Assembly: GCA_963677275.1 (NCBI GenBank) | Contig: OY781920.1 | Location: 248,001-312,000, forward strand | Source: Paludibacter sp963677275 | GTDB taxonomy: Bacteria; Bacteroidota; Bacteroidia; Bacteroidales; Paludibacteraceae | Reading direction: 5' to 3' | Length of the DNA: 64,000 nt | Part shown: in pieces, positions 53,101-59,354 of the stretch | Layout: each line of letters opens with the position of its first letter | Position numbering within the stretch: position 1 is the stretch's first letter | The notes under the pieces: generated by a model | Seen by the model: only the letters and a program-made list of their open reading frames with translations | Database searches by the model: none | Told to the model about the DNA's origin: nothing | Made by a program: the position numbers and the translations under genes

Positions 53101-55702
53101 TTATAACAATATTTCTCCCATTACCTGGACTGGAAATGGTTCTCCTACCTATGCAGGAGACTGGAGTTTGCCCGGAAACTGGAACGGTGGTATACCAACG
53201 GCTACAGATGCTGTTCTGATTCCCAAATTAGCCGACCTGCCTGCGGACAACAATGGTCTTCCAACCTGGAATTCAGCCACCGGAGTCGTACAAACGCTTG
53301 AAATCGCTTCTGGAAGTGCAGTTTCCTTAGGTACAGCCGATTTAACCATTCATGGAGATGCCAACGCCTGGGTCAACAACGGTACTTTTACTTCTACAGG
53401 AACGGTGTTTTTTTCCAATGAAGCAAAAACTGCCACCATTGGTGGAACAGGCGTGAATAATTTCAATTCCATTGCCGTAGTAGAAAATTCTTTTGTTCAG
53501 ACGGCAACGGATTGTGTTTTGAAGATAGCCGGAACGCTTTCGGCGGGTGATGGTAGCATTCTCGATTTTACAACAAATAACAATACGGTTGATTTTAATG
53601 GTGCCGATCAAACCATTCTAAACCCAATTGGTTTCGGATTGAACTCCGGGTATCGCCATTTAGCCCTGAGTGGCAGCGGAACGAAGACGATGCCTTCGAC
53701 AGATCTCTCCATCCTTGGAAATATGACACTCTCCGGAACGGCACTCGTTGCACCAACGCATGCGTTGATGATAGGCAGCGCTTTAACGGTAGGATCCGGT
53801 GCCGGTTTTACAGCAGGCAGTCTGACGCATAACATTGGTGGTGACATACTAAATAATGGTGGAACCTTTGATTTATCAGGAAGCACCATCGTCCTTAATG
53901 GAACATCTATGCAAACGATTGGAGGAACGGTTTCAACAAACTTCAATAATCTGATAATCAGCAATTCAAGCATGGCGAGATTGCTTTATGACGAGTCGTT
54001 CAGCAACGTATTGCAAATACAGGATAATGCCTCGCTGACGCTTGAAACCGGTCCGCTTCTAACTTTTCAGCCGGGTGCAACGGTAACAACAGCTACTAAT
54101 TCAAAAATAATACTTAAATCGGATGCCCGTTACCTGAATTTGAGCTCAAGTACGCCTACCCTCCAAATGTACCGACAATTAACCGGCACACAGGGCTGGC
54201 GCATGGTGGCTTCGCCGGTAGCAACGTATTTTTCCGATATGTTTAAAGCTCCATTAGTAACGCAGGGCTTTATCGGTTCAACCTATCCTGCTTTGCAACC
54301 TAACCTGATGTGGTGGGACGAAACGGATGGCGGAACTACCCTGCAGGGTTGGAGGCAACCAACCAATTTGACCGATGCGCTCTCTGCCGGACGAGGGTAT
54401 TTCCATTATGTATTCAATGGTGCAGGTATAACCGGTGGTGGTAACTATACCGATAATCTTCCGGGTAACCTATCCGTGACAGGTGTGGAAAATTTCAACG
54501 GAAGTGGAAGCTATAATTTTAGCCTTTCGTATACAGCTCACGATGCTTTGACGCAGACACCTTCCGTTTATTACGACAAGACTTCTCTCGACCAGGGCTG
54601 GAATCTGATAGCTAATCCCACCGCCAGTACACTCGACTGGGATGCTGGTTCAGGATGGACAAAAACGAATGTGGACAATACAATTTATGTATGGGACTCC
54701 TCTGCGCTGAGTGGAAACGGCGATTATCTTTTTTGGAATGGATCTACAGGAACACTCCTGAACGGAATGATTCCTCCTTTTCAGGCCCTCTGGGTGCACG
54801 CCAACACAATTGCCCCTGCTCTTTCGTTTAGCAATACTGCCAAAACCGGTACTTCTGCTACTTTCTTCAGAAGTCCGGATCTCAATGTTAACGAAGCCCT
54901 AAGTATTCCTGTTACTCTCTCAGGATCGAAAATGGAAACCACTTCATTTATCACCTTTACAAATAAAGGTGTTAAAGGACCGGATGAACTGGATGCCTAT
55001 CGCCTCCAATCGATGAGCGATACATGGATCGAACTTTACACCTTAAGTTCACCCGATTATGTGAGCCCCTTGGTTATCAATAACCTTGCCTTACAGGATA
55101 CCGGTATGGTAAATATTCCCCTTTTTGTCGGTGGTCAGATAATGGGCGCAGGAATAAGCGACAGTTATACCCTGAAATGGAAACTGCCCGCCAATTGGCC
55201 TTCGGACTGGAATATCAGTCTTCAGGATCATCAGGCTGCCAAAGCTGTTTCGATGACCGATACCACTCAGTATACCTTTAATTACACGACAAAAACCGTT
55301 AAATCCGGCGTAAAAAGCAGCATCTACAGTCCAGTGCAATTAGTGAAATATGCAGCGGATGCAAGTCAGGCTACAGTCAGTACCCCTCCTTTCAGCATTA
55401 TCATTTCCAAAGGGGGTAAACCGATCGGATATGTCGACTCAAAACCGCATTTACTGCCCAATTATCCCAATCCATTCTCAAACTACACTATCCTGCAGTT
55501 CAGTTTGCCTGAGTCGGCCCGGATAAGCATGGATGTGTTTGATTTGAACGGAATTTGCGTTGATAAATTAGCAAACGCTGAATATCCTGCAGGAATAAAT
55601 AAAATCGAATGGCAGCCACGTAACGACACATCCGGTATGTTCTTCGTCCGATTTATCAGTGAAGATAGAGTAGAAACCCAAAAAGTGATCTATAAAAAGT
55701 AA
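47150..55702 (+). CDS. Giant repeat adhesin, C-terminal part with T9SS sorting domain, 2850 aa
   Basis: Four large modules begin with a Trp-rich phrase near 49108, 50043, 51436 and 53124 (for example WFGGTSSDWNTGNNW), each followed by beta repeats (FNNLTI-NNA, NGGTFDLSGSTIVLNG, SGSGTKTMPS, GDVTGIVKRT). An Ig-like region lies near 47700-48000. The last 80 residues (from about 2767; NYPNPFSNYTILQFSLP ... KVIYKK) are a type A T9SS C-terminal sorting domain, which sends proteins to the cell surface. The start shown (TTG at 47150) is only the frame after the TGA; the true start is at 45281. The DUF4402 gene follows 24 bases later. Confidence 0.88.
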   Translation: MTLTSGKITLGTYNLTAETVSGGGSTSYVVTNNIGNLIRTVTAETATDFSVGNSAYNPITITNTTTGNIDNYYVRVIDGALTNANDNTKIVNRKWQIVEENAGGSALTLVASYNTAETGSGFNAADGPVFGYFNGISWSAPLTATAGGSGPYAFSSAAGAFTSDDLTNTTGFISLGSNNAFNASKLVISSINPATPFVNQNNVTIAVQSQNSNNVLTNVTQNTGFSLSATNTGLSGTPTGTISANTFTTSITGVMFTTTSTTATVTATQTTGDVLSAGTSAIFSVVIGNIYRPSATGNWSSVQWQISTDGGSNYTNTSVPANNIFSTSDAVFVPTGVELTADVTASFYNMRVDGSLILTTGSLTLNHSGTGSDFGFQVFGIFQNSGGTFTNSNTTYPVLMQGGTYIHAMDGGSIPVATWTTYNSKISACQVTGVKNTAIASGLNQTFQHFTWNNAEQAVVQNLSANLTASGSLTLTNGVITTGAFRVIVTTTGSASSTNNARINGNFRKYVPNTLAPTVLFPIGDASNYTPISVTFTGTTTGSGYMDASTAVAQPPKASALSQTKYINRKWTLINTGVGGFTAYSPTFTFVDGDKVGSPNTSALAIRKLSGTIWSNTTTGTQGINSTQCTDLLTFGTFAIGEDNCSSLSATWFGGTSSDWNTGNNWCNGVVPTSGVDVYIPTGPVRQPVISAAASCKNLMIESGASLTMSGSNTLSIYGNWTLNGSFTQGTGTVMFTGSTAQSITGATAFNNLTINNATGVTAANNFTVNGILNLQSNNASTTKGTLDMGAYTLNMGVNATTTGIGDVTGIITRTHAFALNTFYSYGSINSGLIFEDVSGQTLPTSLSVKVSIGTTPNWSGSLGSIIQNPIKRLYSAIQTGGTGTSAIFRVHYRDDEFSGLNESKFSLWGRINNGANYYVQEIGKSNQDISNNFIAIQDVDLIDIPSVWDNYQMTIAPTQAVILTWVGGTTNAENNWNTAENWEPVAIPSSDYALLIPDASTTDFDPVLPAGDNSCMSVLIEGGGILNSADGAYLALTGSDAIWTKEAGGVFNAGNSTIVVAGTAGHGSFVGSTDFYNVTINDGGNLRPASGSYTGITGTLSLSTTGVLDAVANINTFEFKGSSTQNIPNPNGSPAGYYNLVISGSGTKILPVELDIAGNFTNNGAVDALTNSSTVIMNGSTSQTIGGSSLTTFNNLTINNPAGVIAGNSFTVNGILNLVSANPSETIATLNMVTDWKDYPGTTNLNPGFNNMVSYYLNMGATATTAGIGDVTGIVKRTTITANTAYSFGNPYTTVSLTEATGVNGLTVTIRIGQLPGHIHTTDAVKRHFEIVPLVTDPETFTSTARVSVNFHYLDTELNGNSEVKLTTGDYDIDGGATEPDEHGRSAYDFTNNYIGFSNVPISYFIKKTDHIWRTIFFLRDYKELQKTWNGSVSSDWSIEENWTPSGTPSVGSMVVIPNALTTNYDPILPSDSTTINTMTIENGGILTMGSNKLVIFNTMSAGWEDQNTTGNDPGTSTVVFAKPGATVSGSGRFYNVEIADTSTVTLGPNSKFAIGNTIIRTGAGTGKFYADVYDGTVEYTKTGDQTVIFPDGSPQFHSLILSGSGTKTLPSSALILHGDLSLMGTATAVATNTLTIGGNFTLGSGTSFTAGSLIHTVAGNLLNNGGIFTSTGSTIVLNGTAAQTIGGTVPLTLTNLTISNTSATITASSALSCAGDLINPGMLDMATNVLAVIGTTTNTGTIITAVPTLKSASPIPEGKTWGGTIEYNSNAGSQTAVGGTYTNLAITGNSGAVAAADITVNGTVHLHSNPNPTTGGLEMGSYTLQMDLNGTYTGEGDVTGVVKRTGAFAVNMPYTFGSQFTSITFTGASSSRPTWITCKTVIGSAPSWRTSAVKRYYTFAVDKGDDRTIVNLRFLDAELDVSETDKNMLVFWDAYTGPTFSNFYPRGKSNVNAIDNWVSLTGMAINFFVPSSSLDYKQWGLSYNNISPITWTGNGSPTYAGDWSLPGNWNGGIPTATDAVLIPKLADLPADNNGLPTWNSATGVVQTLEIASGSAVSLGTADLTIHGDANAWVNNGTFTSTGTVFFSNEAKTATIGGTGVNNFNSIAVVENSFVQTATDCVLKIAGTLSAGDGSILDFTTNNNTVDFNGADQTILNPIGFGLNSGYRHLALSGSGTKTMPSTDLSILGNMTLSGTALVAPTHALMIGSALTVGSGAGFTAGSLTHNIGGDILNNGGTFDLSGSTIVLNGTSMQTIGGTVSTNFNNLIISNSSMARLLYDESFSNVLQIQDNASLTLETGPLLTFQPGATVTTATNSKIILKSDARYLNLSSSTPTLQMYRQLTGTQGWRMVASPVATYFSDMFKAPLVTQGFIGSTYPALQPNLMWWDETDGGTTLQGWRQPTNLTDALSAGRGYFHYVFNGAGITGGGNYTDNLPGNLSVTGVENFNGSGSYNFSLSYTAHDALTQTPSVYYDKTSLDQGWNLIANPTASTLDWDAGSGWTKTNVDNTIYVWDSSALSGNGDYLFWNGSTGTLLNGMIPPFQALWVHANTIAPALSFSNTAKTGTSATFFRSPDLNVNEALSIPVTLSGSKMETTSFITFTNKGVKGPDELDAYRLQSMSDTWIELYTLSSPDYVSPLVINNLALQDTGMVNIPLFVGGQIMGAGISDSYTLKWKLPANWPSDWNISLQDHQAAKAVSMTDTTQYTFNYTTKTVKSGVKSSIYSPVQLVKYAADASQATVSTPPFSIIISKGGKPIGYVDSKPHLLPNYPNPFSNYTILQFSLPESARISMDVFDLNGICVDKLANAEYPAGINKIEWQPRNDTSGMFFVRFISEDRVETQKVIYKK

Positions 55703-55726
55703 ATTCATAATAACAACGAAATAATA

Positions 55727-56239
55727 ATGAATGTCCTGAAACCAATATATTACCTGTTATTTATCTTGCTGGCATTTCCATTTCTGACGATGACGGCACA
55801 GAATAGAACTTCTGTTTCCATTAAAGCTCAGGCTACGGTGGTTGATAACTCTAACATAGAACTTCTCACCATCAAAAATATGGACATTGACGCCCGACAG
55901 GCCGTTGACGGAAAGATTTATGTATCTGCTCAGCGTGATGCTTCGGCAGCCCAAATGTTGATAAAGGGGAAGGCCAATGCCAAATTCAGGGTCACTTTCT
56001 CTCCCGTTGTGGAAATTACAAACACTACCGGCACCGGCACCCTATCGTTGCATTATGAGGTGTATGGCTATCGGGCGGATAACCAGGGTGCAAGTGAACC
56101 CATTGATGCAGCTGAACGTACCCTGCAAATCAGTAACGACAGCAAGTACTATTTTTGGATAGGTGGTCATATCGATATTACAAATGCCCGTCCGGGAAAT
56201 TATGATGGCGAATTTACAATCGAAATAGAATATGTTTAA
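55727..56239 (+). CDS. Secreted DUF4402-like protein 1, 170 aa
   Basis: A signal peptide (ending MTAQN, about residue 25) precedes a beta-sandwich-like domain. The last strand, GNYDGEFTIEIEYV, shares the pattern GxYxGxxxhxhxY with the next three proteins and resembles the terminal strand of pilin-like subunits (spore coat U / archaic chaperone-usher type). The gene lies directly after the giant adhesin and 3 bases before the next, so the genes are translationally close. It is likely a surface or fibre subunit. Function is inferred from the chaperone and usher downstream. Confidence 0.8.
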   Translation: MNVLKPIYYLLFILLAFPFLTMTAQNRTSVSIKAQATVVDNSNIELLTIKNMDIDARQAVDGKIYVSAQRDASAAQMLIKGKANAKFRVTFSPVVEITNTTGTGTLSLHYEVYGYRADNQGASEPIDAAERTLQISNDSKYYFWIGGHIDITNARPGNYDGEFTIEIEYV

Positions 56240-56242
56240 ATA

Positions 56243-56833
56243 ATGAAACAAACAATACGGCATACTATCCTTCTTCTGGCCTGCAGTCTGCTGCTGAGCG
56301 GAACTGTAATGGCTCAACGCATCAGTTTTGGGTTATATGCTACGGATGGTATCGTTTTAACTGATTTAACGGAACTTAACTTTAATACGAAACAACAGAT
56401 AATTATTGGAGGCGAAACCGTTCCTGTGAGTCTGACCGACGACGGCGTTGCTGTCATGAGCATCACAGGACGCATTGATTTGGATATCACCGTTACAATT
56501 GATGCGCCAATGACCCTCGATTTGGATGCAACAAATACAATTCCGTTGGTGATCCGGTTTGCTTATTCCAATACAGGAGCTTCAAACGATACCGATGCCA
56601 AAATGACGGCGATTGAAGTGCCGATAGGTTTCACAAGTGTAACATTTCCTGTTAAAAGACGTACTTCGGGACTACCCGCACCACCGCCGACGCCTAATTA
56701 TGCAGGATATGTTGCCCCCACGGCTACAGCCTATCTGTTTGTGTACGGAACGCTGGGACCTGTGCCGGCGAACGCAGCTGCCGGAATGTACACCGGAAAT
56801 ATAAATATTCATGCAGAGTATGCAAAATACTGA
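56243..56833 (+). CDS. Secreted DUF4402-like protein 2, 196 aa
   Basis: A signal peptide (ending TVMAQR near residue 25) precedes a beta-rich domain. The terminal strand GMYTGNINIHAEYAKY follows the shared motif. A Pro-rich phrase (GLPAPPPTPNYAGY) sits before it. It starts 3 bases after protein 1 stops. It may be an alternative or minor subunit of the same fibre. The family call is from overall pattern and neighbours. Confidence 0.8.
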   Translation: MKQTIRHTILLLACSLLLSGTVMAQRISFGLYATDGIVLTDLTELNFNTKQQIIIGGETVPVSLTDDGVAVMSITGRIDLDITVTIDAPMTLDLDATNTIPLVIRFAYSNTGASNDTDAKMTAIEVPIGFTSVTFPVKRRTSGLPAPPPTPNYAGYVAPTATAYLFVYGTLGPVPANAAAGMYTGNINIHAEYAKY

Positions 56834-56869
56834 CAGGCAAGTTGATTGAAAGTTAGAAGAAAGAAAATT

Positions 56870-57427
56870 ATGAAACACTATCAAAACAGAACACAAAAAG
56901 GACTATTCAGATGCACAGGCGCCCGGCACAGGCTGACTGTATATCTTGTCGTGCTGTTGACGGTAGTGTTCCCGCTCACTGCTTCTGCTCAGTTCATCCG
57001 GTTGAACCTGTTTATACCGCCAAAAACGGATCAAACTGAGTTTAAACCTTTCCAATTTACACAGAATTTTAACTCCGGAATGGAAATGCTTGAAGGAAAA
57101 GGTACACTTTGTATCAGTGGCGTCGAAAACTTTCAGGTGCTGGCGAGCTTCACGCATTCGGACTCGTTGCGGAATGAAGCCGGAAAGGCAATACCCTGGA
57201 TGGCTAAGCTGTCCTATCGTAACGATGGACAAAGCCAACCACCGGGAAAAGATGCAGGTCACGTAGTTTCTTTTCCGCTGAGCGACTGCGGACGGATGAT
57301 CGAGTACATAAAAGGCAATCCGCAGGTAATCAATGCATTTCTGTTTTTACAAGTAAATACCACGCTATCAAAAGTGACATCATCCGTCTATACAGGTGAT
57401 ATATGTCTTATCATAGAATATAATTAA
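56870..57427 (+). CDS. Secreted DUF4402-like protein 3, 185 aa
   Basis: The ATG at 56870 (preceded by AGAAGAAAG) gives a basic N-terminus and a signal peptide ending ASAQ near residue 45, unusually long. The mature part is beta-rich with three Cys residues (TLCISG, LSDCGRM, GDICLII) that could form disulfides. The final strand SVYTGDICLIIEYN matches the shared motif. The in-frame TTG at 56846 is rejected. It is followed by a 143-base gap before the main subunit. Confidence 0.8.
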   Translation: MKHYQNRTQKGLFRCTGARHRLTVYLVVLLTVVFPLTASAQFIRLNLFIPPKTDQTEFKPFQFTQNFNSGMEMLEGKGTLCISGVENFQVLASFTHSDSLRNEAGKAIPWMAKLSYRNDGQSQPPGKDAGHVVSFPLSDCGRMIEYIKGNPQVINAFLFLQVNTTLSKVTSSVYTGDICLIIEYN

Positions 57428-57570
57428 CTATTTTGTCAAATCAATTAAACACCGAAGAAAGGAGAAAGTTTCAATCAAAACAAATGCCCTACAAGGCAAA
57501 TTCAATTATTAATAAAACAAGTATTTTTTTAAACAAACAATTATTATTAAATTTTTAAACAAAAAACAAA

Positions 57571-58191
57571 ATGAAAACAAATCAATTTTTCGCTGCCATC
57601 GTAGTTATGATGGGCTTTACAATGAGCGCTATGGCGCAAAGTAATAATACTGCCACTGATAAAATATCTGCAAAAGCAGAGGTCGTAGCAGCAGTTACCG
57701 TAACTAAAGTTCAGGACCTTATTTTTGGTATGGTTACCCCAGGTATAACAAAAACTATTTTGTCTGATGGTGCTATTTCAACAGGAGCTACGGCAGGTAA
57801 TTCTACAGGAATTGTAACGGCAACCTATTTGGGAGGTACAACGGGTGCTGAACAAGCAGGTGAATTTTCAATTACCAAGGGTTTGAATACTTCAATTACT
57901 CTGGCTTTTTCTTTGCCTTCAACCCTTAGTGATGGTTCTTCACACACCCTTCCAATTAATTTTTTAGATGTTACAACTGGATTAGCAAAACTGTCAAAGA
58001 AATCTGGATCTCAAGCTGACGTTGCATTTACTCCTGCTACAGGTATAACTACAGCTCAAGCGGGTACTGCATCTGAATACTTTACAGGAAACGATTTATA
58101 TGTTTTTATTGGCGGTACTGTTGTTCCAGCTATCGATCAGGTTGCTGGTGTTTATTCAGGAGATATCACTCTTACGGCTACTTACAATTGA
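57571..58191 (+). CDS. Secreted DUF4402 protein 4, likely major subunit, 206 aa
   Basis: A signal peptide (ending AMAQS, about residue 23) and a clear DUF4402 domain: AEVVAAVTVTKVQDLIFGMV at the start, GEFSITKGLNTSITLAFSLP in the middle, and GVYSGDITLTATYN at the end. Ala, Thr, Ser and Gly rich with no Cys, as in abundant pilin-like subunits. It is the last gene before a strong terminator at 58212, and a chaperone and usher follow under a separate promoter. A role as the most abundant subunit is inferred from composition and isolated position. Confidence 0.86.
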   Translation: MKTNQFFAAIVVMMGFTMSAMAQSNNTATDKISAKAEVVAAVTVTKVQDLIFGMVTPGITKTILSDGAISTGATAGNSTGIVTATYLGGTTGAEQAGEFSITKGLNTSITLAFSLPSTLSDGSSHTLPINFLDVTTGLAKLSKKSGSQADVAFTPATGITTAQAGTASEYFTGNDLYVFIGGTVVPAIDQVAGVYSGDITLTATYN

Positions 58192-58211
58192 TTGTATTCC
58201 AATTATTCATC

Positions 58212-58243
58212 AAAAGGGTGGCGGCATGCCGTCACTCTTTTTA
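58212..58243 (+). terminator. Terminator after the DUF4402 genes
   Basis: A 15-bp stem (58212-58226 with 58227-58241; arms meet at GGCATGCC) has only G-U exceptions on the plus RNA, followed by T residues. The gap 58192-58513 holds this and the promoter at 58439. Confidence 0.85.
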
Positions 58244-58438
58244 CTCTTAATCATCTGAGTCTGAAATAAACAAAGAATCTACCTTTCAAGGAGTAATCAG
58301 GAAAATGCAGATTTTTCATTGAAGAAACTAAGTTGCAGATATTCTCTATTATACTGATAATCAACAATAAGTAATATCTCCTGCTTATTTACTAAAGTTT
58401 CTTTTATCGCAAGCTCACATTTTTAGTATTTATTATTG

Positions 58439-58446
58439 TATATTTG
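58439..58446 (+). promoter_or_regulatory. -7 element for the chaperone-usher pair
   Basis: TATATTTG followed by C matches TAnnTTTG, 68 bases upstream of the chaperone start. No clear -33 box. Confidence 0.45.
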
Positions 58447-58513
58447 CATCTGATAGTAAACCGTTTATCGGTTTTATAAAAGACTGTTCGTGTAAAACTA
58501 ATTTATTGTCCGT

Positions 58514-59344
58514 ATGAAAAAGTTTAAATTTTTTGCCGTTCTTCTCTGCGTACTTAACCTGACAGCTATATTGCAGGCACAGATATCTTTAGCGCCGTCT
58601 TTTGTCTTTATTGATAAAAATAGTGGCGTAGGCAACCTTTTCGTGAGTAACAGTAGCGATAAACCCTACGAAGTCACCGTCAACTTTGCCTTCGGTTATC
58701 CGGGTAGCGATGCAAATGGTAACCTGGTGATGAACTACGATGATAGCACGGCTTATAATCAGTTTGCGCTCGACAAAATGATACGGGCTTTTCCCCGCAG
58801 TTTCACCCTCAAGGGAAAGGAGCAACGTACCGTTCGGATACAGGTTTTGCCCGGTCAGCGCAGAAATGAAGGATTTTATTTCACCCGTATGAAAGTGCTG
58901 GCAAAACCTCAAACTGCCGAAGTTACCAAAACAACTACCGAAGGAATTGGTACGAAAATCAACTTTAACTTCGAACAGATAACGGCCGTTTTCTACCACA
59001 GAGGCAAGGTGACAACAGGCGTGAACGTTCAGAAACTGGATGTGCGTCAAAATGAAGAAATGCTTGAACTGCGACCTACCTTGGAACGCACGGGAAATGC
59101 CCCGTTCCTGGGGAGTATGTTCGCTAAATTAAAAGATGCACACGGCAAAGTGGTAGCCGAAACCCAAAGTACCACCACCGTGTATTTTACCGAAATCCGT
59201 CGCATGGATCTGAAACTTGATAAGGTGACTCCGGGTACGTATACACTGGAGCTTAGTTTCGAAACCCGACGTAATGACATGATGACCGATGATCTGATAC
59301 AGGCTGCCCGCATTGTAAACGAATCGAAGGTCGAAATAAAATAA
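58514..59344 (+). CDS. PapD-like periplasmic chaperone, 276 aa
   Basis: A signal peptide (ending LQAQ near residue 23) precedes two Ig-like domains. The first begins ISLAPSFVFIDKNSGVGNLFVSNSSDKPYEV and carries FPRSFTLKGKEQRTVRIQVLP (about 94-114), which matches the PapD pattern in which a chaperone edge strand completes pilus subunits. It would hold DUF4402 subunits in the periplasm and pass them to the usher encoded 10 bases downstream. It is slightly longer than enterobacterial PapD. Chaperones of this kind are also seen without ushers in Bacteroidetes, but here the pair is clear. Confidence 0.85.
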   Translation: MKKFKFFAVLLCVLNLTAILQAQISLAPSFVFIDKNSGVGNLFVSNSSDKPYEVTVNFAFGYPGSDANGNLVMNYDDSTAYNQFALDKMIRAFPRSFTLKGKEQRTVRIQVLPGQRRNEGFYFTRMKVLAKPQTAEVTKTTTEGIGTKINFNFEQITAVFYHRGKVTTGVNVQKLDVRQNEEMLELRPTLERTGNAPFLGSMFAKLKDAHGKVVAETQSTTTVYFTEIRRMDLKLDKVTPGTYTLELSFETRRNDMMTDDLIQAARIVNESKVEIK

Positions 59345-59354
59345 AAAGATATTA